Shown one piece after another: positions 18,640 to 27,146 of a stretch of 64,000 nt of DNA. The position numbers were made by a program, and so were the translations under genes. This DNA is from Deltaproteobacteria bacterium. GTDB lineage: Bacteria; Desulfobacterota; Binatia; Binatales; Binataceae. The stretch is taken from contig JAKBMB010000029.1 in NCBI GenBank assembly GCA_021831785.1, positions 1 through 64,000 of the forward strand. The letters are read 5' to 3'. Under the pieces are notes generated by a model that made no database searches, had not been told where the DNA came from, and saw nothing but the letters and a program-made list of their open reading frames with translations. How positions within the stretch are numbered: the first letter of the stretch is position 1; each line of letters opens with the position of its first letter.

Positions 18640-18910
18640 CGCCTTTCGGGCTCGGTTGAGGTCGCCTTAAAGGGCACACGCAAGGGCCAAGGTTCACGCC
18701 GGCCACGTGAACAAGATGGCGCTCATAACGAGCGCGCATGACCGGACGCAGTGGAGGTCATAGGCGGGACCGCGGTCGAGCCGTGAGTCCTTGGCTCTTT
18801 GGACTTTTTGATCGCCTGATAGACCCTGCGGACGCCGCCTTCATCGCCGGCGGCGTAAAAAGCGAGGCGAAGCTCGGCGGGGCGCAAAGGTGTCATGAGG
18901 CTTAAGCGGC

Positions 18911-19648
18911 TCAGCAACCTGCTGCCTTTTGCGCGATGAAGGCGGAGCGCACCGCGGCTTCCATTTGTCGGGTCAGGGCGTCGCGCTGGCTGGGCTTAAG
19001 GCCGGCAGTTGGTATCGGCGGGCAAAGTTTAAGCCTTATCCGCCCGGCGGGCTTTACGGTCCACGCCCCGGGCGGGAAGAGCGCGCCGGAGCCGCAGATA
19101 ACCGCCGGAACGCACGGCAGCTTGCCGAGAATAGCGAGCCAGGCAGCGCCGTCGTGAAACGGATGCACTTGGTCGTCGGCGTAGCGATGGCCTTCGGCGA
19201 AAAATACGATAGGGTGGCCCCGGCGGGCGATTTTTAGCGCGTGACGGACCGCCTGGCCTCCCGCAACGCGGTCAACCAAGATATGGCCGCTGCGATGCAT
19301 CGCGAACCCAATGAGCGGAATCCTAAACAGCTCCTTTTTGGCCACGAAGCGCAGTTCGTAGGGCAGGGCGGCGAACAGCGCGAAAATGTCGAGCACGCTC
19401 TGATGGTTGCAGACGATCACGAATGACTTAAGTCCGTTGAGACGCTCCAGACCCTCAAGCTCGACCTTGATTCCGCAGGTCCCCAAGATAAGTTTGCTCC
19501 ACAGCCAGGCGATATAGCTGACCATCTTGCCATGCCAGAACGGCGCGGTAAGGGCAGCGAAGACCGCAAGGACGGCGGTGTAGAGCAGCGCCATCAGGAT
19601 TGCTGCCGCACCCCACGCCCGGCTCAGGAAGCGGCTTATCAGACGCAT
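18911..19648 (-). CDS. plsC: 1-acyl-sn-glycerol-3-phosphate acyltransferase (PlsC family)
   Basis: The 245-residue protein has one or two hydrophobic N-terminal segments (about 12-35 and 44-58) and then the acyltransferase domain. Motif I is NHQSVLD (His82-x4-Asp87). The substrate motif is EGHRYADD at 152-159, a variant of the usual EGTRS. FVAKKELFRIPLIG forms block II and VPAVICGSG block IV. It would convert lysophosphatidate to phosphatidate at the inner membrane, in line with the neighbouring lipid gene sqdB. The start at 19648 is chosen because homology begins there; the frame stays open upstream but that part looks unrelated. Confidence 0.85.
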   Translation of the reverse strand: MRLISRFLSRAWGAAAILMALLYTAVLAVFAALTAPFWHGKMVSYIAWLWSKLILGTCGIKVELEGLERLNGLKSFVIVCNHQSVLDIFALFAALPYELRFVAKKELFRIPLIGFAMHRSGHILVDRVAGGQAVRHALKIARRGHPIVFFAEGHRYADDQVHPFHDGAAWLAILGKLPCVPAVICGSGALFPPGAWTVKPAGRIRLKLCPPIPTAGLKPSQRDALTRQMEAAVRSAFIAQKAAGC

Positions 19649-19992
19649 GATCGCTATTTTTTGCACGATGCCTTTTTTGGCCCACCCTGTTCGTGACCTT
19701 GGCCCTGGACGCAGCGCGTGCGGGCTGGTCACTAGAAAGAAGGTTTGGCCACTTGAATTAGATACGGTGCGCGTGGAGGTCTCGCAAGCGGCCGCGCGCC
19801 AATGGCAGCGTAAAGTTGGCCTCGAAGCGCCGAAATTCGCGGCATTACGCAGCGGCCTTAGCCGGGCAACAGCGTGGTGGTTGTTTCCGCTATCTTTAGA
19901 GGAGTACGGCTTTTGTTGAATCGTCGCGCTGGGCAGCCCCACGTTATCGTAATGGACGGTTGGGGGTTGTAGAATTAAGCTGGCGGTAAACT
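19649..19992. other. Divergent intergenic region
   Basis: This 344-base gap between plsC (minus) and a hypothetical plus-strand gene carries both 5-prime regions. The open frame that continues upstream of plsC has no recognisable content. No repeat or RNA gene is visible. Confidence 0.45.
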
Positions 19993-20673
19993 GTGGCGGT
20001 CCATGACCTGCGGCGAAGCTCGCAGGCCCGCGCTTATGATGCGGAGGTTCGATGGCAAGCGATGGTTGCGGCAGATGCTTCGAACGGGATGGAAAGCCGT
20101 GATTCGCTACCGCCGGTTCACGCGCTAAAGCCGCGCTGCCGACGAACCGATGGCGAACCCGGGTCGGGCCCGTCCATCGCCGGTCGAGGGCGCTCCACGG
20201 CTTTGCCCGCGAGCGGCGTCTTGGGCAAGCGACTGTGGCTTTTCCCGGCAGCAATCCTAATTCTAACGCTGGGCGCGGCCGACTCGGGCTTAAGCCAGCG
20301 TGTCGGACTCGCCCCGTCAACAAGCTGCGCCCAGGTCGTCGGGGCGATAAAACGACTCGCGGCGGCTGAGCATCACCAGGCACAGGCGCTGGAACTAATG
20401 GCGCGCGGCGGCGACTCGGCCCTGGTCGAAGGCAAGTTTCAAATTCTGCTTGAGCGAAAGCGCGAGCTTAGCTACACGCTCAAGCGCATCAGTATGGACC
20501 CGGTGGCCAGCGATGCCGGCGTCAACAGATGCTTGTCCAACGGCTATCAGGCGCTGTACCAATCCGAGCGCCTGAGCGCGAATATCGAACGGATTCTTAT
20601 GCGCAGCCGGCTCCGCTCGCAAAGCGGCTCGCCGTTGTCGGAGTTGGGGCGAGCACCGGCCGCTACGCCCTGA
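19993..20673 (+). CDS. Hypothetical secreted or membrane-anchored protein
   Basis: The frame gives up to 226 residues. The first ~70 are low-complexity, then LWLFPAAILILTLGAA is a signal-peptide or anchor-like segment. The following ~140 residues are helical and charged (AEHHQAQALELMARGGDSAL, LLERKRELSYTLKRI). Two cysteines remain in the mature part (SCAQVV and NRCLSNG). I recognise no family. The start is ambiguous: GTG 19993 or ATG at 20062 or 20089, none with a strong ribosome binding site. The stop is immediately followed by the IS3 remnant, so the 3-prime end may have been altered by that insertion. Confidence 0.4.
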   Translation: MAVHDLRRSSQARAYDAEVRWQAMVAADASNGMESRDSLPPVHALKPRCRRTDGEPGSGPSIAGRGRSTALPASGVLGKRLWLFPAAILILTLGAADSGLSQRVGLAPSTSCAQVVGAIKRLAAAEHHQAQALELMARGGDSALVEGKFQILLERKRELSYTLKRISMDPVASDAGVNRCLSNGYQALYQSERLSANIERILMRSRLRSQSGSPLSELGRAPAATP

Positions 20674-20675
20674 CA

Positions 20676-21363
20676 AAGTCAGGTCCGCCGGATTGCGGCA
20701 TGTGGGTCGGCCGCGGGCCGGGTGACGCAGCCAGGGCCGGCGGCAGCGAATCAAGCCTGGGCACTCGATTTCGTTCACGACAGCCTGATGAGCGGCAGAC
20801 GGTTGCGTGCAGTGACGGTAATCGACGGACGGAGCCGGGAGAGCCTGGCGATCGAGGTCGACGCGCCGCTTACCGGCCAACGAGTAACCAGAGTGTTGGA
20901 CCGCTTGGCTATCTGGCGCGGACTGCCAGTGGTGATTCAGTCCGACAACGGCCCGCAGTTCACCAGCCGCGTGCTCGACCAAGGGGCCTACGACAACCAG
21001 GTACGGTTGCAGTTCGTCGAACCGGGCAAGCCGATCCAGAACGCTTTCATCGAGTCATTCAACAGCCGGCTGCGCGAGGAGTGCCTCAACGAACATGCCT
21101 TCGTGTCGTTCGACGACACGCGGAGCAAGATCGAGCAGTGGCGAATCGAATACAACCGCGAGCGACCGCACTCGAGCCTGGGCTACCTCACACCCGAGGA
21201 GTTCGCAGCACGGGCAGGGAATCAAGCGAGCTCGGCCGTCGCGCGCACTGCTTGTGGCCTGCAAAGCTGGCCTGCGCGGCGCAAGGCGCACCGGCCGCGG
21301 ATCCAAAACCTGACAGTTTTCCAGCCACCCTCAAACAGTGAAGGGCGGCCGGAAAAACTGTGA
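20676..21363 (+). mobile_element. IS3-family transposase remnant (integrase core only)
   Basis: From GTG 20722 the frame encodes 213 residues of an OrfB-type integrase core with a complete DD(35)E triad: Asp16 in WALDFVHD, Asp75 in QSDNGPQF and Glu111 in FIESFNSRL. The frame is also recognisable a little upstream (QVRRI, from 20676). The N-terminal helix-turn-helix part of OrfB and the whole of OrfA are missing, so it cannot transpose by itself. The left edge abuts the stop of a hypothetical gene and the right edge lies just beyond a truncated toxin gene, which suggests insertion followed by decay. No clear terminal inverted repeats were found. Confidence 0.85.
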
Positions 21364-21437
21364 TAAGCAACGGCGCACACACCGAGCAGGCCAAGGTGAA
21401 TCAAAACCCCGACACCACTAACTTGCCTGTGGAATAC

Positions 21438-21581
21438 CTAGAGGGGTAAGGCCATGAGGACTTCATGATGCACCTGGGCGGTCATGTGAACCTGCCCGAA
21501 CAGCTTCTCCAGCCACAACAATCCCTCAACCTGAGCGAGGTAGATCAGCGGGCTGGCATCGATCAAGACGAAGCGAGCCAC
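21438..21581 (-). pseudogene. DUF3368/PIN-like toxin, 3-prime truncated
   Basis: Starting at GTG 21581, inside the end of the antitoxin gene, the frame encodes 47 residues beginning VARFVLIDASPLIYLAQVEG and stopping after VLMALPL. FVLIDASPLIYL with the first acidic residue and a Glu in VHHEVL matches the N-terminus of PIN-like DUF3368 toxins, which are normally about 150-170 residues. The rest is lost and the IS3 remnant begins about 75 bases further on. It is most likely inactive. Confidence 0.65.
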
Positions 21582-21907
21582 TTGTTCAAGGTTTCGAGGT
21601 CCGCTTTGGCCTCGCTCGCCTTGCCCCGAATCGCGGGAATGCCTAAGCGCGACGGATGCTGAATGAAGCCGACAAGGCTCACATCTGCCAGCCGGGCGGC
21701 TCGGCCTAGCGCAAGCGAGCCGTCTTTGAAGAGCGCCGTAGCCAAAGCCATCTTCACGCCTGGCCGGCTAAGCAAACTGTCGTCGTCAAGATGAACCATC
21801 ACGGCCGTCGGTTCGTCGCCCTTCATGATGATCACGGGCGCCTTTTTCGCCTGACGGAGAGCTTCTGACGGGTTGTTCTTGAGTTCATAGACCTTTACCG
21901 CATGCAT
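21563..21907 (-). CDS. Antitoxin with Phd/YefM-like N-terminus and UPF0175-like C-terminus
   Basis: The 114-residue protein has an N-terminal Phd/YefM-type segment (HAVKVYELKNNPSEALRQA, then VIIMKGDEPTAVMVHLD). A UPF0175-like helical part follows, with ALFKDGSLALGRAARLADVS and a C-terminal GIPAI. UPF0175 antitoxins commonly pair with DUF3368 toxins, and here the toxin start overlaps the antitoxin 3-prime end, the usual coupled arrangement. The ATG at 21907 follows AGGTGG. The partner toxin is truncated, so this is probably an orphaned antitoxin that could still bind DNA. Confidence 0.7.
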   Translation of the reverse strand: MHAVKVYELKNNPSEALRQAKKAPVIIMKGDEPTAVMVHLDDDSLLSRPGVKMALATALFKDGSLALGRAARLADVSLVGFIQHPSRLGIPAIRGKASEAKADLETLNKWLASS

Positions 21908-22107
21908 AGAAACCACCTAAGGATTCTGCCATGGGAATATAGCATAGGTATCATTCACGCGAGAGGCGCCGATCATTTACGCCTGGAACTGCCCAGTGGC
22001 TTTACGCACGGTGCGCTCTGTACTCTCCGCCTAATGCTCGCGCTTGCCCTTCTTGCCCAGTCGGTTGCGAAGAGCGCGTGGCGCGCAAGAGCGCTGGCTT
22101 TGTGGTT

Positions 22108-23307
22108 TCACCGCTGAGCGAGAATTTTCGCGGCGTCGTCCAGGTAGGGGAAGCTTCCCGGCTGATAGGCGCAGAGCGGATCTTCGGCTAGCGGATTGCC
22201 GGTTGCCGCTAGGGCGCGCGAGCGCGAGCCACCGCAAACCGGCCCGAATTCGCATAGCCCGCACCTGCCCTCGAGCACCGCGCCGTCGCGCAGGCTAAGG
22301 AAAAGCGGGCTCTCGCGGTAGATATCAAGCAGAGAACGCGCGCGCACATTGCCGGCGGCGAGCGGCAGAAAGCCGCTGGGATGGACGGCGCCGATGTGGG
22401 AGATGAACACGAAGCCGCGGCCCGCGTTAACGTCCATCGGGCTTCGCCTGACATGCGTGCGAGGCGTTCGCGGCCAAGGCTCAAGCGCTTGCGAGAGGCT
22501 TCGATACAGAGGACCGAATTGCATCGCGTCGTCGGCGGGGACGCCACGCTGTTCTAGGATGCTGCGTTGGATAACAATTCGCCGAAAATGGTGTCCTTCA
22601 GTGGCCTTCACGCGCACCGTGCCGGCGACGTCATAGAGGAAGTGCATCACGTCCTCGCACTCATCGGGGCCAAGCGGCGAGAGCGCTGCGGCGCGGCCCG
22701 TCGGCACCATGAAGAATAGGCTCCAGGTCATCACGTTGCGCTCATGCGCCATGCGCGCGATGGCCGGTAGGGCGGCGAGATTCTGCCGCACAACCGTGGT
22801 GTTGAGCTGCACCTTAAGGCCGCAGGCACGGGCTGCCGCCCATAGCTCCATCGTCCGCTCGAACACGCCTTCAACGCCGCGGAACCTGTCATGCATGCGG
22901 GCGGAATCTCCGTCAAGACTCAGCGACACGGCCTTAAGTCCGCATGCGCGCAGGTCCTTAAGCGCCTCGGCTGTCAGAAGCCGCGTGGCCGAGGGCGAAA
23001 GCGCCACCGGAAGCCCCCTCCCGGTTCCATGCTCGATCAGCTCTTTCAAGTCGGGCCGTTTCATCGGATCCCCGCCGGTCAAGACAAACAGCGCAGGCGG
23101 CGGGCCGATGCCCGCTATCTGGTCGATCAGTTGCTTACCTTCGACGGTTGTCAGCTCGCCGGGATTTCGCGCCGGGATGGCTTCGGCCCGACAGTGCGCG
23201 CAAACCAGATCGCAGGCGCGGGTAACCTCCCAGATGATAATGAACGGGCGCAGCGAAACGTCGAACCGCGGTCGCCTGAAAAGCCCCTCAGCGTGACTGG
23301 CCGCCAT
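22108..23307 (-). CDS. Radical SAM/SPASM protein (TIGR04053-like)
   Basis: The 399-residue protein has the radical SAM Cys cluster at C32-x3-C36-x2-C39 (ACDLVCAHC), the SAM-binding VLTGGDPMKRPDL, and SLSLDGDSARMHD. A SPASM-type C-terminal Cys region, CGLCEFGPVCGGSRSRA near residues 345-362, should bind auxiliary FeS clusters. Overall layout (FDVSLRPFIIIWEVTRACDL at the start, CAYQPG near the end) fits the TIGR04053 subfamily, related to heme/heme-d1 maturation enzymes but without an assigned reaction. ATG 23307 is preferred to one two codons earlier. The nearby NsrR-like gene hints at a link to nitric oxide or nitrogen-oxide metabolism, which is inference. Confidence 0.85.
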   Translation of the reverse strand: MAASHAEGLFRRPRFDVSLRPFIIIWEVTRACDLVCAHCRAEAIPARNPGELTTVEGKQLIDQIAGIGPPPALFVLTGGDPMKRPDLKELIEHGTGRGLPVALSPSATRLLTAEALKDLRACGLKAVSLSLDGDSARMHDRFRGVEGVFERTMELWAAARACGLKVQLNTTVVRQNLAALPAIARMAHERNVMTWSLFFMVPTGRAAALSPLGPDECEDVMHFLYDVAGTVRVKATEGHHFRRIVIQRSILEQRGVPADDAMQFGPLYRSLSQALEPWPRTPRTHVRRSPMDVNAGRGFVFISHIGAVHPSGFLPLAAGNVRARSLLDIYRESPLFLSLRDGAVLEGRCGLCEFGPVCGGSRSRALAATGNPLAEDPLCAYQPGSFPYLDDAAKILAQR

Positions 23308-23686
23308 CACCAACTCCCTGCGTATGCTCCGAGCTCGGAAACCTCGCGTCCAACCGTCGTACCACGTTCACTCCTAGTCTACGCGCCACAGACAATTCGT
23401 CGAACTCTTGCCGGACGCATGGTGGAGTAGTATTCATAATACAGCTTTATAGCGCCGTGTCATAGGTCCTCTTGGGCGCTGATTGGCGGCTGCGATGACC
23501 GCACGGGCATTCCAACGACAGGGTAGAATGTGGCTGTCACTGGCCCGCGCTACGCGATAATGGCGTGGGCAGGGGATGCGATTCGAACCGATGGCGGCAA
23601 TCGCCGAGATTTTTCGTGGGGCTTGCGCGGCGAGCGAGCGAAAGCGGTGAAAGACCAGTTCAAAAGGCAGCGGAGGATAATAAGCA
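23308..23686. other. Divergent intergenic region with small palindrome
   Basis: The region lies between the radical SAM gene (minus) and the DUF364 gene (plus). A perfect inverted repeat GTATT-CAT-AATAC at 23430-23442 lies about 125 bases from the radical SAM start and could be an operator. No gene or dispersed-repeat copy is seen. Confidence 0.4.
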
Positions 23687-24523
23687 GTGGGAATCATAAG
23701 TGAATGGCTTGCGGAGTTGCGCGATGTTTTGTCCGACGAGCCGGTGGTCAGTGAGGCGCGGGTCGGCGTCTTTTACACGGCGGTGCAGGTTTCGACGGGC
23801 AGCGTCGGGGTTGCCTTCACTCCGCGGGACCTGAACGACACCGTCTGTTGTCCCAAGAGTGCCGCCGGCGCGCCTCCGGCGGGGCGTCTTATCGGAAGAA
23901 AGGCTTGGGAATTGGCCGGATACGCGCTTTCGCCGAGCGCTCTCAGGCGGGCCTTAGGGATCGCTACGCTCAATGCCCTATCGAGTACGGCCCTGGAGCG
24001 GTACGGCTTGTCGCAGGGCGAGATGCGCCCGAATCTCGATGCGCTGGACGCAGTCGAAATCCGTTCCGTCGACCGCGTGGTGATGGTCGGCTCATTTGTT
24101 CCGTTTATTAAAGCGCTCAAGGACCGTGTCACCTGCCTCTCGGTCGTGGACAAGCACCCCGAGGCGCTCAGGCCCGACGAACGGATGCTATGGGTGGCGC
24201 CGCAGCGAGTCGCTGAAGCGCTCGGCTCGGCAGACGTGGTGCTGATCTCCGGCTCGGCATTGGTCGAAGGCGGGATTGATGACCTACTGGGGGCCTGCCC
24301 AAAGGCGCGGCGGCGGGTCCTTGCCGGGCCGACCGCGCCGCTGTGGCCGGCAACGTTCTTTAGGCACGGCATCGACGTTCTCGGCGGTATACGCGTCGCA
24401 GACGGCCGCGAGTTGTTGAATATTGTTGGACAGGGCGGGTCCGGCTACTTCTTCGAAACCGCCGCCGCCAAGGTCTGTATCGTGCGGACCGCCGACCGGG
24501 TGGCGGAAAGCCTAATGCGCTAA
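23687..24523 (+). CDS. DUF4213/DUF364 putative heavy-metal chelation protein
   Basis: The 278-residue protein begins with a DUF4213-like enolase-N-type part (VSEARVGVFYTAVQVSTGSVGVAFTP) and continues with a DUF364 domain: VDRVVMVGSFVPFIKAL, LSVVDKHPEALRP, ADVVLISGSALVEGGIDDLL, and VLAGPTAPLWP. DUF364 proteins have a Rossmann-like fold, are annotated as putative heavy-metal chelation proteins, and often sit near metallocofactor genes. Paired cysteines (TVCCPKS) are at about residues 50-51. The start is GTG 23687 behind GGAGGATAATAAGCA. The neighbouring radical SAM and Rrf2 genes suggest a metallocofactor or stress context; the actual reaction is unknown. Confidence 0.75.
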   Translation: MGIISEWLAELRDVLSDEPVVSEARVGVFYTAVQVSTGSVGVAFTPRDLNDTVCCPKSAAGAPPAGRLIGRKAWELAGYALSPSALRRALGIATLNALSSTALERYGLSQGEMRPNLDALDAVEIRSVDRVVMVGSFVPFIKALKDRVTCLSVVDKHPEALRPDERMLWVAPQRVAEALGSADVVLISGSALVEGGIDDLLGACPKARRRVLAGPTAPLWPATFFRHGIDVLGGIRVADGRELLNIVGQGGSGYFFETAAAKVCIVRTADRVAESLMR

Positions 24524-24746
24524 GAGAAGGACGACGGCGTGTACGTCTATCGCGCTTATCTGACCCAAAAAGACTTTGGCTCCCCGAGGGCCACCGTTGC
24601 GAAACGCTCACCTCCGACGCGAGAGGGTATAGCGTATCCCGCGGCCGGTCGTTGTTGTAAGATTCGACTAGCGAGGTGATCGCTGCCATTACGGCCTACT
24701 CCGCCTCCACGCGGTTATGCGCCTCTTTGCGTGCGGAGCTATGACA
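24524..24746. other. Intergenic region with a possible transposase scrap on the minus strand
   Basis: On the minus strand around 24620-24689 a frame reads SLVESYNNDRPRDTLYPL, similar to the C-terminal YNNDRPHxxL segment of rve-type transposases. It is too short and isolated to call an element. The rest has no recognised content apart from the approach to the operator at 24747. Confidence 0.25.
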
Positions 24747-24761
24747 TGCATCCTATATGCA
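24747..24761. promoter_or_regulatory. Candidate NsrR-type operator
   Basis: TGCAT-CCTAT-ATGCA is a perfect inverted repeat with a 5-base spacer, 42 bases before the start of the NsrR-like gene. Proteobacterial NsrR sites are known as ATGYAT-N5-ATRCAT-like palindromes, so half-site and spacing agree. Autoregulation by the downstream protein is inferred. Confidence 0.5.
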
Positions 24762-24802
24762 GCTTCTGATTGAAAACGCGGCGCGCGGCGCAGAGATTAA
24801 GA

Positions 24803-25258
24803 GTGGAGCTTACCTACTACACTGATTACGCGCTGCGCGCCCTGATATACATCGGCCTTCACGCCGATCGACTTTGTACGACTCCGGAGATCGCGCAAAC
24901 GTACGGCATCTCCGAAAACCATCTGATGAAGATCGTTCACGGGCTGGCCCAGGGCGGTTTCATCCGAACGCGGCGCGGCAAGGGCGGCGGGATGGGGCTC
25001 GCGCGGGAGCCGGAAGCGATAAGCATCGGCGCCGTGGTGCGCTACATGGAGGGGCCGTTTCGTCCGGTCGAGTGCTTCCGGCCTGATAACCGCTGCGCGA
25101 TAGCCGGAGCCTGCGAGCTGCCGGCCGTGCTTGAGGAGGCCTTCGCCGAGTTTCTGGCGGTGTTGGACCGATATACCCTGGCGCACCTACTGCAGCAGCA
25201 CCGACAACTGCAGAGGCGGCTGCTGCCGACGGAGCGCCCGAGTTCACACATTACTTAG
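24803..25258 (+). CDS. nsrR: Rrf2-family transcriptional regulator, NsrR-like
   Basis: The 151-residue protein starts VELTYYTDYALRALIYIG and has the Rrf2 winged helix, with recognition helix ISENHLMKIVHGLAQ and wing RTRRGKGGGMGLAREP. Three cysteines at 91, 98 and 104 (CFRPDNRC..AGAC) stand where NsrR and IscR ligate their FeS cluster. The tail FAEFLAVLDRYTLAHLL is typical of NsrR. NsrR carries an NO-sensitive cluster and represses NO-detoxification genes. GTG 24803 is preferred to an earlier ATG because family homology begins exactly there. The palindrome at 24747-24761 suggests autoregulation. IscR or another Rrf2 role remains possible. Confidence 0.75.
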   Translation: MELTYYTDYALRALIYIGLHADRLCTTPEIAQTYGISENHLMKIVHGLAQGGFIRTRRGKGGGMGLAREPEAISIGAVVRYMEGPFRPVECFRPDNRCAIAGACELPAVLEEAFAEFLAVLDRYTLAHLLQQHRQLQRRLLPTERPSSHIT

Positions 25259-25624
25259 GACCGGATGATTTTCGCGGTCGTCCGGAGCCAATCACGCCTG
25301 CATCTACGAGTACGTCGGAGCGAAGGACGAGAATATTCGTAAGCCACCGCGACATTACCGCGTGGAAATGCGACGACTGGGGAGCGCGCGAGCCCTACGG
25401 TCTGCGGCGGATGGCCGGCGAGAAGCCGGCCGCGCTCGAGCCGTTCACCCGAGCTGTTCTAAAGATGACGTCACGCCGGGGGGTGAACCCCGGGGACGCG
25501 GTGAACTGTTTCGGGCGAAGCCTTTTGCGGAAAAGCCCGCCCGTTGGCCGAAGCGCATCACCGCCAATAAGTCGAGATGGGGCCTTGATCGAATATGACC
25601 GAAAGATTTCTTAACGAGCGTTGA
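25259..25624. other. 366-base gap with small palindromes, no gene
   Basis: Between the Rrf2 regulator and the aldehyde dehydrogenase several short hairpins are visible (CCGG-rich near 25415-25432, GGGGTGAACCCC near 25480-25495, and GCCTTTTGCGGAAAAGCC near 25519-25536). None has a U-tract. No supported open frame is present, nor a second copy of the TGCAT-N5-ATGCA motif. Confidence 0.4.
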
Positions 25625-27133
25625 ATGATGGGCGAGTTATTACCAAGCGAACAGGCGATGCCGGACGAGCAGCGCAAGCGAACCTCCGAATTGGCGCGCT
25701 CGGTTCCGAAGCAATTGTTGATCGGCGGGCGATGGGCCGCCGCGAAGTCAGGTAAGACTTTCGAAACCGTCAACCCGGCGACCGAGGAAGTGCTGGCGAC
25801 CGTGGCCGAGGGCGGCGCGGATGACGTGACTGAAGCGGTTCGGGCCGCGCGAGAGGCCTTCGAGAACGGGCCGTGGCCGCGGATGCGGCCGCATCAGCGG
25901 ACTCGCTGTCTGCTCAAAATCGCAGAGCTGCTCGAGGCCCATGCCGACGAGCTGGCCGCGTTGATAACGCTGGATAACGGCAAGCCTATTGCCGAGGCGC
26001 GAGGCGAAGTCGGCAGGACTATCGAAGTGTTCATATATTACGCGGGTTGGGCCACCAAGATTTATGGCGAGACCAATCCCTCCGAGCCGGCGCTATTCAA
26101 TTACACCTTGCGCGAACCGCTCGGCGTGTGCGGCCAGATCATTCCTTGGAACGGACCGCTGTCCATGATCGCGTGGAAGATCGGCCCGGCGCTGGCATGC
26201 GGTAACACGGTGGTGCTCAAGCCCGCCGAGCAGACCCCCCTGCCGGCGCTGCGCTTCGGCCAGCTTGCGGTTGAGGCGGGAGTCCCTGAAGGCGTGGTGA
26301 ATATCATCACCGGCTTCGGCCCCACTGCCGGCGCCGCGCTGGCGCGTCATCCGGGCGTGGACAAGATTGCCTTTACCGGCTCGACGGAGGTTGGCAAGGA
26401 AATTTTGCAAGCCTCCGCCCACGACCTCAAGCGCGTTTCTTTGGAGCTCGGCGGAAAGTCGCCCAACATCATCTTTGCGGACGCGGACTTGAAGTCGTCG
26501 GTCTCGGGTTCGGCAGCGGGAATCTTTCGCAACCAGGGACAGGTCTGCTCCGCCGGCTCTCGAATCTTCGTTCAGCGAGAGATTTACGACGAGTTTGCGC
26601 AGCGGCTGGCCGAGACCGCAAAAGGCATCAGGTTGGGCGACCCGTTCGATCCGCATACCACGATGGGTCCGCTTGTCTCTGCGGAGCAGCACGAACGCGT
26701 GCTGGGCTATCTCGAAGCCGGAAAGCGCGAGGGCGCGAAAGTCAAAATCGGCGGCGAACGAGGGCCGCAGCCGCAGGGCTACTTCGTGAAGCCTACGGTC
26801 TTGGTCGATGTCGGCAACGCGATGCGGATCGCGCGCGAAGAAATTTTCGGCCCGGTGGCCTCGCTCATTCCTTTCACCGATGAAGCAGACGCGGCGCTGC
26901 AAGGCAACGATACTATCTACGGACTGGCTGCCGGCGTATGGACCCGCGATCTCAGCCGGGCCCATAAGCTCGCGCGCGCGCTCAAGGCCGGCACGGTCTG
27001 GATCAACTGCTACGGCATGATCGACCCGATTTCGCCTTTCGGCGGCTACAAGCAGTCGGGGATCGGGCGCGAGCTGGGCCAGCATTCGATCGAGCTTTAC
27101 ACGCAGGTCAAATCGGTCCTAATCAGGCTCTAA
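25625..27133 (+). CDS. NAD(P)-dependent aldehyde dehydrogenase
   Basis: A full-length class ALDH of 502 residues that oxidises an aldehyde to its acid with NAD(P). The nucleotide-binding PWN lies at 174-176 with KPAEQTPL near 199-206, and GSTEVGKEI follows at 252-260. The catalytic base Glu274 is in LELGGKSPN and the nucleophile Cys308 in GQVCSAGSR. The C-terminal substrate/cofactor region includes EEIFGPV and SPFGGYKQSGIGRE. The residues resemble the retinal/betaine/phenylacetaldehyde-type branch, but the aldehyde is not predictable. The N-terminus may start at a later Met. It appears monocistronic, with only a degraded fragment and repeats downstream. Confidence 0.92.
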   Translation: MMGELLPSEQAMPDEQRKRTSELARSVPKQLLIGGRWAAAKSGKTFETVNPATEEVLATVAEGGADDVTEAVRAAREAFENGPWPRMRPHQRTRCLLKIAELLEAHADELAALITLDNGKPIAEARGEVGRTIEVFIYYAGWATKIYGETNPSEPALFNYTLREPLGVCGQIIPWNGPLSMIAWKIGPALACGNTVVLKPAEQTPLPALRFGQLAVEAGVPEGVVNIITGFGPTAGAALARHPGVDKIAFTGSTEVGKEILQASAHDLKRVSLELGGKSPNIIFADADLKSSVSGSAAGIFRNQGQVCSAGSRIFVQREIYDEFAQRLAETAKGIRLGDPFDPHTTMGPLVSAEQHERVLGYLEAGKREGAKVKIGGERGPQPQGYFVKPTVLVDVGNAMRIAREEIFGPVASLIPFTDEADAALQGNDTIYGLAAGVWTRDLSRAHKLARALKAGTVWINCYGMIDPISPFGGYKQSGIGRELGQHSIELYTQVKSVLIRL

Positions 27134-27146
27134 GGGGGGCCGGAAA

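Noticed and set aside
18723-18896. Small minus-strand open frame after plsC (AELRLAFYAAGDEGGVRRVY)
   Set aside because: No ribosome binding site, no recognised family and no supporting context; left unannotated.
19649-20383. Upstream extension of plsC to a 490-residue protein
   Set aside because: The extra 245 residues have no domain or signal-like content; homology and topology begin at the ATG at 19648.
23570-23600. GATTCGAACC, resembling the reverse complement of a tRNA T-loop
   Set aside because: The flanking stem does not pair and no cloverleaf fits.
24620-24689. Possible transposase C-terminus (SLVESYNNDRPRDTLYPL)
   Set aside because: Only about 18 residues match and nothing else of an element surrounds it; chance similarity is likely.
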